Shown here: positions 1 to 10,073 of the stretch, piece after piece
Position numbering within the stretch: position 1 is the first letter of the stretch
Layout: each line of letters begins with the position of its first letter
Assembly (NCBI GenBank): GCA_014526335.1
Contig: JACTAT010000040.1
Location: 4,669,669 to 4,733,668, forward strand
Direction of reading: 5' to 3'
Source of the DNA: Chrysaora quinquecirrha
Lineage: Eukaryota > Cnidaria > Scyphozoa > Semaeostomeae > Pelagiidae
Length of the DNA stretch: 64,000 nucleotides
Made by a program: the position numbers and the translations under genes
The notes under the pieces: generated by a model
What the model saw: the letters and a program-made list of their open reading frames with translations, nothing else
The model's database searches: none
Told to the model about the DNA's origin: nothing

Positions 1-384
1 GCCACGTCATAAAACATCACATGACTTGGTTAGCAAAATTGCTCAACAATGATTTTGAATAGCTTCAAAAAAATTCAAAGCTTCTGTAAAGCAAAAAATG
101 TTTGACGAGCAATATTCTGTTAGTGAAAATTCATATTGGATCAATACCTAAGAAAATGAATCCGAAACGAATTTCTCAACTTTGCAGCTAGCAATCGAGA
201 AATAGTGTTTTGGGGGAGGGGGGGCAAATTCAACCTGCTTTAGCGGTGTTTGGAGGTGTGCTAATAGCCAATAAAGAAAGAAGTACCCGAGGATGATTTT
301 AAGGTAGCTCAAACTGAAGTCTTTATTGAGAAAATGAAGAAAAAAAATAAACCTAAAGTAGTATATACCTGAAAATAGCTAGGC

Positions 385-985
385 AATATAGGAATAAGTA
401 AATAGTAGGTATAGATGTAGGTATGGGTAGTATGCATAGGCATAGGCATAGGTATAAGTAGGTAAAAGTAGTAGGTAGAAGGTATAGGTTTAAGCAGGTA
501 TAGGTATAGGTATAAGTAGTATGTATAGGTATAGGTATAGGTATAAGTATAGGTATAAGTAGGTATAGGTATAGATTTTAGGTATAGGTATAGGTAGTAG
601 GAATCGGTATAGGTATAGGTATAGATATATGTATGTATAGGTATAGGTATAGGTATAGGTATATGGATAGGTAGTAGGTATAGGTAGTAGGCATAGGTAT
701 AGGTATAAGTAGGTAAATGTATAGATATAGGTAGTATGTATAGGTATAGGTATAAGTAGGTATAGGTATAGATTTTAGGTATAGGTATAGGTAGTAGGAA
801 CGTATGTATAGGTATAGGTATAGGTATAGGTATATGGATAGGTAGTAGGTATAGGTAGTAGGCATAGGTATAGGTATAAGTAGGTAAATGTATAGATATA
901 GGTAGTATGTATAGGTATAGATGAAATCTGTGTGCGTAAGTATAGGTATAGGTTTAAGCAGGTATTAGGAGGTATATATAGGTAA
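385..985. repeat. GGTATA-type hexanucleotide repeat
   Basis: About 600 bases of imperfect GGTATA/GGTAGTA/AAGTAGGTA repeats. A longer block is itself duplicated about 195 bases apart (the AGATTTTAGGTATAGG segments near 572 and 768). It lies at or just after the donor of the fourth oxidase exon, on the intron side. The Tyr-rich open frames across it are artefacts of the repeat. Confidence 0.9.
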
Positions 986-1007
986 GAAAATAAAACGTTT
1001 TGGAAAC

Positions 1008-4000
1008 CTGTATGCATGTCCACTTCATTCCCAAGAACTGCCATATACCAGGCCACTTTGTCTCCAACACATACATCCAATCCTTCTAAATTTCCATAAA
1101 ATCGTCCATTCATAGAATGCATCAGGTTACTCTCTTGGAAGTCTCCATCTTCCTTATCAATCGAGCCAGGATTAATCTTACTTCGACGAAGATTTTCATC
1201 AAGGTACCAGCTTTTGTTTTCGTCAAAAACAGACAGCAAAACAAACATCTCTTTGTCAACATCTGCGACCTTATCAGTGGCATCAAGAGAGCCTTTTTTG
1301 CATGTTAAAAGAATACCTACAAGAACCAAAATTTATGCATGAAGAAGTTTTTCAGGAGAGCATTTCAAAGTAGTGAATTTGGATTTTTAACGTTGTCATT
1401 GAGATTCAGAGGGGGTAAAAGGGGGGTCATCAGCCCACGTCATTTTCATCGATTTTCTGCCTCCATTTCTTGCCCCCCCCCCCGGGTGTGATCTGACCCT
1501 GAGAGCCCAGGTAGAATAGAGTTAACTAAAACGCTCGACAGAGTCAGGAAAAAGTTACGGTCACACGGTCACTGACCGGAGGAAGGTCAATTAGAACAAA
1601 AGAAAATATTTTGTCACGCCCAAAACACGCCTATTTTTCTTTGTTAAGTGAGGAAGGTTTTAAGTTAGGGGTATTTTTGTCTGGAGAAAGGTTGAACAAT
1701 TTTCTGGACTCTGACGTTCGAGAAGGGGACTTAGTGTTAAGTTTTATCCTTGCCTTACCTACAGTCCCAGTGTTGATATCCATGATGGGCTCAACATGCG
1801 AATGATAAACCCAAGCAATACATTTCTCGTCCCCGTCCGATGGACCATTTTCTGGCTTGACACTCCATTCGTATGTATGAGATTGTCCGGGGGGAACCGC
1901 ATCATCCATCTTCCCTTTCCCCGATGTTCCGTCCATGTACTTGGCACCTTCTGATGATTTCTTATAGAAGACACCATGAGGATGCATCGTGAAGTTCCTG
2001 CTCGCCATGTTCTGGGAGAAAACCATCAAATCTTAGGCCCTAGACAAATGAACTGAAGATTTCACTGAACATGGGGGCTTTGGGGGTATCAAAACCCGAA
2101 AACCCGGAAGAAAATTGGGACAAACCCGAAAACCCGGATGACCTTAGTTTCAACAACTGTTTTAAGAATTTTACACATTGATATCCTTTGTGAGGTTTAA
2201 AACCCGAAAACCCGCACATTTTACTACAATACCCGAAACCCGAGCTAGAAAAATGGCAAAACCGTTGCCCGTTAAATATACTTGACCCGAAAACCCGCAC
2301 GATTTTTGGAAAAACCCGAAAACCCGAGGGCGAAATCGGCCAAACCCGCAACCCGTGAAATCCCAAAGCCCCTCCTTACAAAATACGTAAAACGACTTCG
2401 ACGTTGACAGCTATCTGTTTATATCTATACCCAGGGAAGGGGCGCACTTGACCACATTTTTGGTAGGGACGTGCTGCCTTGATTTTTATTTACCAATTTT
2501 GCTATTTTTTCTACAATACTCAAAGTTAACACACAAGAATTTCTCATCGTTTACCTTGAAATGAACTGTTATTGTGTCTCCAACTTCCCCTCTGATAACA
2601 GGCCCCAGTATTCCAAGGTTCTTTGGGTGTGGCTTCTGCACCGTAAAGCTGGCATCGGTGAATTCCCTGTAGACAGTTTTCTTGTACACTTTACCAATTC
2701 GGGTGGGAGATTTCTTCGTAAAAACTTCAGCATCCCTGAAAAGAGGGAAAATATAGCAACGATCCTCGCTGTAATTTTCTGCACAATTTGGGTTTCATAT
2801 CATTAGTAAAGCAATATCTTTTTTCCATTTAGGAGGTTGTATTTTGAAAATTTTTCTGGGAGAGCATGCCCCAACACCCCCCTAAATAGCACCGTACGCC
2901 TTCGGCAATTTGCAGTCAGCTGTAGCATCATTGTAACTTGTACGGTACTAATTCTCAACTGAAGTAGGATGCCTCCTTGTTAATTCTACCAAAATGACTA
3001 AGGGAAGAATGAACTTGCCAGACTGGCCTCACACTGAGAAAGAAAGCGCTGAAGATAAAACAAAAGAACAATAGAACAATAAGTCCCTTAAATTTTTTGC
3101 CCACCTAGTTTTATTCTCTTAAAAGAGGCCCTGCTTCCCACCGCATGCCGCAAGCTGATTGGTGTATAAAATACAATGCCAATTGTCTTCATTTTATGAT
3201 TAGTGCATTTCGATCCGCATCTGGTTTTTAATACCACCTTGGTAAATTGTTTCGGTCTATATCTGACGTTACTGTTTGTAACTAGATTCGAAAAGAAAGG
3301 GCGAAGTGGGCCTAGCTGACAATTTATGTACTAGAGGTTGGCTATGGAATAATTCAACAACTGCAATTTAACTAGTCCAAGTTTGGCTCTTTTCTTGCTT
3401 AAACTTAGATGAAATTGGGAAGGTTTGCAAATGCCCAAACCTTTGTAGCTTATTAACTGACTGCTTATGAAAAGAATACTACTACGTACTAGCCATAGCT
3501 ATTTCCAATTCACCTTTAAAACTTTAATCACCTACACGCTTTTTTTATAAGGAACCACTTTATAAGGAACCTACATGTAGAAGGCCTGAAAAGTTAAAGA
3601 ACTTATACTACTAAAGAGAAAATCGCTAAGGAACTTTTGAATGTTGAATACTTCTATCACTGCAAATAATCAAGAATTAGAAAGCCGGTTGCGGTTCCAT
3701 TCATTTGCAGTCGAAAATCACATAAATTGTACGTTAAGCGTGTATAAAATGTTTGCTTGAGTATTCTCGAGCTTTGCTCACATGTCTCTCTTTTATTGTT
3801 AAGACCACTGTATGTGCAGTTAAAATTAAGGAACTATCAAGGAACTTTTTGAACTACAATTGCCTCAAAAGAGGTCCAAAAATAAGGAACTTCAAGAACT
3901 AGGCCTTGAGGTAGGTTCCTTATAAAAAAAACGTGTAGATTCGAAAAGAAAGGGCGAAGTGGGCCTAGCTGATGATAATTTATGTACTAGAGGTTGGCTA

Positions 4001-4813
4001 TGGAATGATTCAACAACTGCAATTTAACCAGTCCAAGTTTGGCTCTTTTCTTGCTTAAACTTAGATGAAATTGGGAAGGTTTGCAAATGCCCAAACCTTG
4101 GTAGCTTATTAACTGACTGCTTATCAAAAGAATACTACTACGTACTAGCTATACACTCTTTTTTTATTATATAAGAACCAGGAAATTTTGATTGAGGCTG
4201 GCTGTTCTTAAATTTTTACCGTTTTTGAGCCTGAAATGTTCTTAATATGTTCTTAATTCCTTGGTAACTTAGACATCAATATTTTCAATGAATTTCTAGG
4301 GTGGTACTAGGTTCGTGTGAAAATGCAGCATTCTTGTCTATTTCTTTGTTTGCTTGCTTTTTACGTTCAGTCTGACTGTCTAGCTGATATTCTTAGGGCT
4401 TTTGAAAAGGCCAGCCTCAGCTTGTTCTTAATTTGTTCTTAAAATCTGGGCAAAATCCAGGCTCGTGTTCTTATAAAATTGTTCTTATAGAAAAAAAGAG
4501 TGTAACTATTTCCAATTCACCTATAAAACTTTAATCACCTAATTCAAAACATAGAGACATTGTCATAGACTAGAGGAGGCTTGAAAAGGTTATGCAAATT
4601 ATCATGTGGTAATTTTAAAGTTTAATTCAAGTAAAAAAAAACTTACGAATCATCATCAAGGAGTTTTGCGTTTCTTAGGTTTCTTCCAGTGGGGGCATAG
4701 TCCCAGAGAACATCAACAGCGCCAATGAAGTAGACACGATCTTTAGCCTCACATAACTGCAAGAAAACGACAGAAATTACTTGAAATGCAACAAAAACAT
4801 AAAAACTTCTCAT
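1008..4813 (-). CDS. Ceruloplasmin/hephaestin-like multicopper oxidase, 5' part
   Basis: Secreted or membrane-anchored multicopper (ferroxidase-type) oxidase. I assembled four exons from splice sites: 4813-4647, 2735-2555, 2011-1759 and 1316-1008. Their phases agree (2, 0, 1, 1) and they give about 303 residues. The start at 4813 opens a hydrophobic signal peptide ([16 protein letters not shown]...) followed by [20 protein letters not shown], the usual N-terminus of this family. Exon 2 carries [19 protein letters not shown]. Exon 3 carries the copper-ligand motifs MHPHGV and WVYHSHV. Exon 4 carries the NGRFYG...GDKVAWYM segment. That covers the first cupredoxin pair; the family normally has about 1000 residues and six cupredoxin domains, so the rest should lie to the left of the window. 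The intron after exon 4 begins in a GGTATA-type repeat. Ferroxidase function is inferred from the family. Confidence 0.88.
2078..2365. repeat. CCCGAAAACCCG-type degenerate repeat in an oxidase intron
   Basis: Scattered, imperfect copies of AAAACCCGAAAACCCG separated by unique sequence, about ten across 290 bases. It sits in the intron between oxidase exons 2 and 3. The motif resembles no coding sequence here. Confidence 0.7.
3535..3935 (+). mobile_element. MITE, CACGCTTTTTTTATAAGG family, reference-length copy
   Basis: A 401-bp non-autonomous DNA transposon with inverted ends CACGCTTTTTTTATAAGGAA and TTCCTTATAAAAAAAACGTG, flanked by TA on both sides. It has no coding capacity. The TA target suggests a Tc1/mariner-type or other TA-targeting transposase; that is inference. 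It lies in the first intron of the oxidase gene and serves as the normal-length reference for the expanded copy at 5227-6434. Confidence 0.85.
4154..4502 (+). mobile_element. MITE of a related TA-flanked family, inserted in duplication copy B
   Basis: A 349-bp element with ends CACTCTTTTTTTATTATATA and TCTTATAGAAAAAAAGAGTG, flanked by TA. It interrupts copy B of the 252-bp duplication, so it inserted after that duplication formed. No coding capacity. Confidence 0.78.
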
Positions 4814-5226
4814 CTTCGCATTTGTATTATTTGAATCATGTAGTGAATGCTAATGAGTATAAAACTTCGCATCACTTGTTATATAACACAGAGCCCCTGA
4901 AAAAAGCTTCCTAGAAAAATCTTCCGATTTTGGTCATGTGGACATCAGTCTTAAGAGGCTCAGGTTTCTATTGGATAATACTCTTACATGATATTCTAAT
5001 CAATAAAAGAAAGAAAAAAGCCACAGCTTTTGTTGGACATTGAAACTGTGATAAAATGCCGACAACAAACGGCCTTGACCCAACGTTTTCTGTAAAGGAG
5101 CAGTTGTTTTAAAGAAACCAGGCTCCTATCGAAATGATTAGGGAACTTGGGATCGTATTTAAGGTTTTTTTATATAGACTAGTTTTTATTTTGATGCCCG
5201 CGCTGGCGACAAGTAAGACCGCACTA

Positions 5227-6166
5227 CACGCTTTTCTTATAAAGAACCACTTTATAAGGAACCTACATGTAGAAGGCCCGAAAATTTAAAGAACTTATAC
5301 TACTAAAGAGGAAATTATTAAGGAACTTTTTAATGTTGAATACTTTTATCACTGCAAATACACGCTTTTTTTTATAAGGAACCACTTTATAAGGAACCTA
5401 CATGTAGAAGGCCCGAAAATTTAAAGAACTTATACTACTAAAGAGAAAATTATTAAAGAACTTTTTAATGTTGAATACTTTTATCACTGCAAATACACGC
5501 TTTTTTTTATAAGGAACCACTTTATAAGGAACCTACATGTAGAAGGCCCGAAAATTTAAAGAACTTATACTACTAAAGAGAAAATTATTAAGGAACTTTT
5601 AATGTTGAATACTTTTATCACTGCAAATACACGCTTTTTTTTATAAGGAACCACTTTATAAGGAACCTACATGTAGAAGGCCCGAAAATTTAAAGAACTT
5701 ATACTACTAAAGAGAAAATTATTAAGGAACTTTTTAATGTTGAATACTTTTATCACTGCAAATACACGCTTTTTTTTATAAGGAACCACTTTATAAGGAA
5801 CCTACTTGTAGAAGGCCCGAAAATTTAAAGAACTTATACTACTAAAGAGAAAATTATTAAAGAACTTTTTAATGTTGAATACTTTTATCACTGCAAATAC
5901 ACGCTTTTTTTTATAAGGAACCACTTTATAAGGAACCTACTTGTAGAAGGCCCGAAAATTTAAAGAACTTATACTACTAAAGAGAAAATTATTAAAGAAC
6001 TTTTAATGTTGAATACTTTTATCACTGCAAATACACGCTTTTTTTTATAAGGAACCACTTTATAAGGAACCTACTTGTAGAAGGCCCGAAAATTTAAAGA
6101 ACTTATACTACTAAAGAGAAAATTATTAAGGAACTTTTTAATGTTGAATACTTTTATCACTGCAAA
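5227..6166 (+). repeat. Seven tandem copies of a 134-135 bp MITE left end
   Basis: TACACGC occurs at 5225, 5359, 5494, 5628, 5763, 5898 and 6032, and the array ends at 6166. Monomers are nearly identical apart from a variable T run and ACATGTAG/ACTTGTAG variants. Every internal junction reads CTGCAAA-TA-CACGC, while the unexpanded element reads CTGCAAA-TA-ATCAAG at the same spot. Confidence 0.92.
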
Positions 6167-6434
6167 TAATCAAGAATTAGAAAGCCGGCTCCATTCATTT
6201 GCAGTCGAAAATCACATAAATTGAACGTTACGCATGTATCCAATGTTTCTTTGAGTAGTCTCGAGCTTTTCTCACATGCAAATGTCTCTCTTTTATTGTT
6301 AAGATCACTATATGTGCAGTTAAAATAAGGAACTATTAAGGAACTTTTTGAACTACAATTGCCTCAAAAGAGGCCCAAAAATAAGGAACTTTAAGAACTA
6401 GGCCTTGAGGTAGGTTCCTTATAAAAAAAGCGTG
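5227..6434 (+). mobile_element. MITE with its left end amplified sevenfold
   Basis: A 1208-bp member of the CACGCTTTTTTTATAAGG family. The TA-flanked left end (5227) and right end (AAAAAAAGCGTG at 6434) match the 401-bp copy at 3535-3935. The left 134-135 bases are repeated seven times in tandem (5227-6166) before the single normal interior and right end follow. It lies between the two divergent oxidase first exons, so it sits in their presumed shared promoter region. Confidence 0.9.
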
Positions 6435-6439
6435 TATAC

Positions 6440-7181
6440 TCAGTTAGTTCAGTTCTGGTTTTCTGCCTACCATTATCATACAGCTACAAAAATGGTTCTT
6501 GTCAAAAAATGTCCATAATAATTTTCATGAGGCAAAAATCTTAGATTCAGGAAACTGGATTTCGTCGCTACTGAAATCGATCCCAAAAAAGCCTCTCAAC
6601 TATAAAATTCACCAAAAAAAATTAAATATTTAAAACTTCCTAGGGAACCAATAAAAAATGTAAGAATATATAGCTATTTTTCCAGGCGAAAAAGCTGTGC
6701 GCTGCTTCGTGTACTCTCATCAACACGTGCAATTGTTACGTAATATTATCTTTCTTTCACAGAGTCAAGTCAACTACCCAGATGTTATCAGATTGAACGC
6801 ATTTGTTCTTGTAGAGTGTCAGCGGAGTGATTCATCGCACTTGAAAATCGGTCAGACATTTCGTACACAGCGCCAGATTTTCGCACACCGATACAACAGA
6901 TTGTTCGTACATTGAGCAAGACTCGTCACAGCTTTAACGGCTGGATTCTTCGAATATAAAGCCAGACGCAACGCGCCCAAACAGATCATGTTGTTTCAGA
7001 TTGTTCAAGCAGAGAGCCAGATTTTCCACCCAGTTATCAGATAGATTCCACTCCTGCCGACCAGAGTTCTCAGCACAAAGCTCGATTCTCCCCCTGGAAA
7101 TCCGCCACAAGTTGTTTTAAAAGATAGTGGCGTTGACGAGATCGCTTAAGAAGAAGATTGAAGCCGTACTGAATCGGAAGT
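6440..7181. other. Divergent intergenic region upstream of the orphan oxidase exon
   Basis: About 740 bases between the expanded MITE and the ATG at 7182. I found no coding evidence. It should hold the promoter of the + strand oxidase-like exon, but no single motif is convincing. Confidence 0.4.
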
Positions 7182-7327
7182 ATGATCGTCTGGGTATTTT
7201 TACTGCAATGCATCTCCTTGTGCTTTGCCAAGCAGCGTGTATACCATGTAGCAGTGATTGAAGTATTGTGGGATTATGCTCCTAGTGGATACAACCAAGT
7301 GAATCATATACATCTTGATTTGGACAG
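7182..7327 (+). CDS. Orphan first exon of a second, divergent multicopper oxidase
   Basis: The ATG at 7182 opens a signal peptide (MIVWVFLLQCISLCFA) followed by KQRVYHVAVIEVLWDYAPSG, clearly homologous to the start of the oxidase encoded on the opposite strand at 4813. The exon ends at the donor GACAG/GTATGT with phase 2, the same phase as the first exon of the minus-strand gene, so it is a paralogous first exon. The pair is head to head. I see no second exon (the expected DAEVFTKK... or [10 protein letters not shown] segment) in the readable sequence up to the transposase gene. The remainder may lie in the N run at 8111-8610 or be lost, making this a pseudogene remnant. Confidence 0.7.
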
Positions 7328-8110
7328 GTATGTATGTCAATGCTCCTATTCGGCATTTGCCAAGCACATATTGGGATATGATTAACAGCATCAGCATTAC
7401 ACTTGTCTTTTTATAACAAATTGGCCCGTTTACTACACATATTTATAAGAAACTCTTTATAAGAAACCCAGACTCTCAAATGAACAAACATTTAATAAAC
7501 CCAATACTAGAAAATTTTGCCATAAGAACGAGGAATCCACTAGGAGTAGGGACTTTTAAGGATATTTGCGCTTAAAAAACTTAGTCTTTGAATGAGGAGT
7601 TACACTTGTTAAAGGTGTTTAAAAAACCTGCATAGGGAAATATGTTATTTTTTAAATGTTAAACACCAAATTACCTGTTATGCATTGTTCAAATCTTTCT
7701 TATACTTAGTTTTGAAAATAGACAGCGAGCATTTCAACTAAATGAGATCGAAAATACAAAATACCTCACAGTTGACAAGGATGAACAAACAATCTAAACC
7801 TGAAGTATTATAGAAGTTTAATGTCTTTCGTCGCTGTTTAGCCAACTGCTTCAAGTTTTATATCAAACATGGAACGTTAAAGTTTAAAACAATATTAATA
7901 CATCACGCTATGCAAAACTATACCATACTATAATGCTTTGCACTAACTGTACTGTACTGCTCTTAACTGTACTACACTACACTTCGCTTTGGAATACAAT
8001 ACACCATAATACACTTTACTACATTAGGCAAGACCATACTTTTAGGTACTATACCTTTTAACAAACAATATACTACCCTTGCTATACTAAATACTATACT
8101 ATACCTTATA
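7328..8110. other. Non-coding, low-complexity sequence before the gap
   Basis: No exon is recognisable. Sequence near 7436-7475 (TTTATAAGAAAC twice) looks like one end of a MITE related to the copy at 8664-9050. From about 7890 it becomes a degenerate ACTATAC/ACTACAC repeat running into the N run. Confidence 0.5.
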
Positions 8111-8610
8111 NNNNNNNNNNNNNNNNNNNNNNNNNNNNNNNNNNNNNNNNNNNNNNNNNNNNNNNNNNNNNNNNNNNNNNNNNNNNNNNNNNNNNNNNNN
8201 NNNNNNNNNNNNNNNNNNNNNNNNNNNNNNNNNNNNNNNNNNNNNNNNNNNNNNNNNNNNNNNNNNNNNNNNNNNNNNNNNNNNNNNNNNNNNNNNNNNN
8301 NNNNNNNNNNNNNNNNNNNNNNNNNNNNNNNNNNNNNNNNNNNNNNNNNNNNNNNNNNNNNNNNNNNNNNNNNNNNNNNNNNNNNNNNNNNNNNNNNNNN
8401 NNNNNNNNNNNNNNNNNNNNNNNNNNNNNNNNNNNNNNNNNNNNNNNNNNNNNNNNNNNNNNNNNNNNNNNNNNNNNNNNNNNNNNNNNNNNNNNNNNNN
8501 NNNNNNNNNNNNNNNNNNNNNNNNNNNNNNNNNNNNNNNNNNNNNNNNNNNNNNNNNNNNNNNNNNNNNNNNNNNNNNNNNNNNNNNNNNNNNNNNNNNN
8601 NNNNNNNNNN
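8111..8610. other. Assembly gap, 500 N
   Basis: Exactly 500 N, the same length as the gap at 28769, so probably a placeholder of unknown size. It follows a low-complexity ACTATAC repeat, a likely cause of the break. Confidence 0.98.
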
Positions 8611-8663
8611 GGGGCAACTTGGCGTTTGTTTCTTTCAACAGCCAAACGAAGGTCTTGCCTGTA

Positions 8664-9050
8664 CACGTTTCTTTATAAGAAACCGGTTTATAAGATACCT
8701 AGAACTAGACACCTAAAACGTTAAGAAACTTTTAGAACTAGGAGGGAGAAGTTAAGAAACTGTAGAAATTTTTGCGTCCGTTTTCCAACGTACTGATTCA
8801 CATTTGTGGAGGTAGTAATTAGTTCTCAAGCATTTCCATGCTATTTCTCGCACCAGAGTGGCTAATTTTTGTGCGATTTCTCGCATCTGTAAGCAATTTT
8901 GTATCCCACAGAAGGTTTTTGTCGTTTTTACTGCAATTTAATTCAAGTAATTAAGAAACTCTTAAGAAACTTTTAGAACTAAAATTGGGCCAAAAATTAA
9001 GAAACTTTTAGAACTTGGCCCCGAGCTAGGTTTCTTATAAAAAAAGCGTG
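8664..9050 (+). mobile_element. MITE, CACGTTTCTTTATAAG variant
   Basis: A 387-bp TA-flanked element with ends CACGTTTCTTTATAAGAAAC and GTTTCTTATAAAAAAAGCGTG (last 20 bases match). The layout resembles the 401-bp family: direct TTTATAAG motifs near the left end and repeated TTAAGAAACTTTTAGAAC inside. The interior has diverged, so it is a sister family. Confidence 0.8.
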
Positions 9051-10073
9051 TATATCAGCAGAAACCTTATAATTTTGAGCCCAAAATCATTCTTTACTTA
9101 AGTGACATTTATCATTGTAACTTTGTTCAGAAATCACATAACATTGAGCAATCGACGAAGTTACACTTTCTTTGAATTGAGAGCAGAAAGAGCATTAAAT
9201 GAACTTTTAAAACTGTAGGAAAAATTAAGTTTACTTAGTAGTACATTTTCGGTCAGTCCTAACTGTTGGTTCCATGTGAAGATTTCGCTTTTTCGCTAAG
9301 TAGAAAATTCTGCCACGTGATGCCTTGTCATGTAGAATTCTCAATTATCCGCAGACGAAAGGTGTCGATTGCACCTATGCAGTAACCTGTGTGGAGAAAG
9401 TATAGATGAAAATCCAGAACACATAACACCGTCTTCGATCTGAATGGTAATTAACATACATATATATATATATATATTTCTTGCTTTATTGCCCTTTCAA
9501 CATGAACTTCACACCCCCTTTATCAAAAAGAAACTGATTGCGAGGCTTCCTGCCAACTGACGGTTTAAGGGTATCACGATTTGTGGACTGGGTACCAGGA
9601 AATGTGGATTGGGAAATATGGAATAGGGGATACGGAACGGGGAACGGAGAATGAGAAGCGGGGAATAGGGAACGGTGAATGAGGCATTTGGTACCGGAAA
9701 TTGGACATTGGAAATTGAATATCATTCTACTAGTGTTTTCTAGTGCGATTGGTGTTGGACTTTAATGCTTACCCACTGTTTATATGATTCTCATCAGGAA
9801 AAGATCTGTCAGGGACCTGTCCAAGTACGTTAAATCTTCAATATTGTAAAATCTGAAGTGAACTAGATGCGAGAGAAACACGGTTGTTTGTTTTCTATTC
9901 AGCATATTTTGATGCAGAAGATGGAAATTGTTACATCTTGCAGGCTCCTGATTTTTAGGTAGATAACGTAGATAACAAAGATGAGAAGATTGCGTATTGC
10001 TGATTTTTTTTTTAAATTTTTGAACAATCTTTAGAACCTTGGCTAACAAGATTTTTTTCCGGGCAGATTTTGT
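9051..10073. repeat. Non-coding flank with an AT run and a GGGAATNNGGAAC-like repeat
   Basis: Includes a TATATA run at 9458-9477 and a G-rich degenerate repeat at 9590-9715 (GGGAAT, GGGAAC, GGAAAT alternations). The last bases before the transposase ATG read TTTTTTTCCGGGCAG/ATTTTGT, a good splice acceptor, so a 5' leader exon probably lies in this interval or to its left. I could not place that exon or the transposon end. Confidence 0.5.

Larger units (their letters stand above)
3283..4541. repeat. 252-bp direct duplication flanking a MITE
   Basis: Copy A runs 3283-3534. Copy B runs 3936-4152 and resumes at 4503-4541 after a second MITE insertion. Both begin TAGATTCGAAAAGAAAGGGC and end TTTAATCACCTA, with only a few differences. 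The outer limits of the two copies coincide exactly with the TA dinucleotides flanking the MITE at 3535-3935. Confidence 0.88.

Noticed and set aside
578..865. Tyr/Leu-rich open frame on the minus strand
   Set aside because: Pure translation of the GGTATA repeat.
5227..6166. CRISPR-like array
   Set aside because: The repeats are contiguous 134-bp units with no spacers, and they derive from a transposon end in an animal genome.
8099..8666. Open frames spanning N
   Set aside because: Unknown bases were read as open; there is no sequence evidence.
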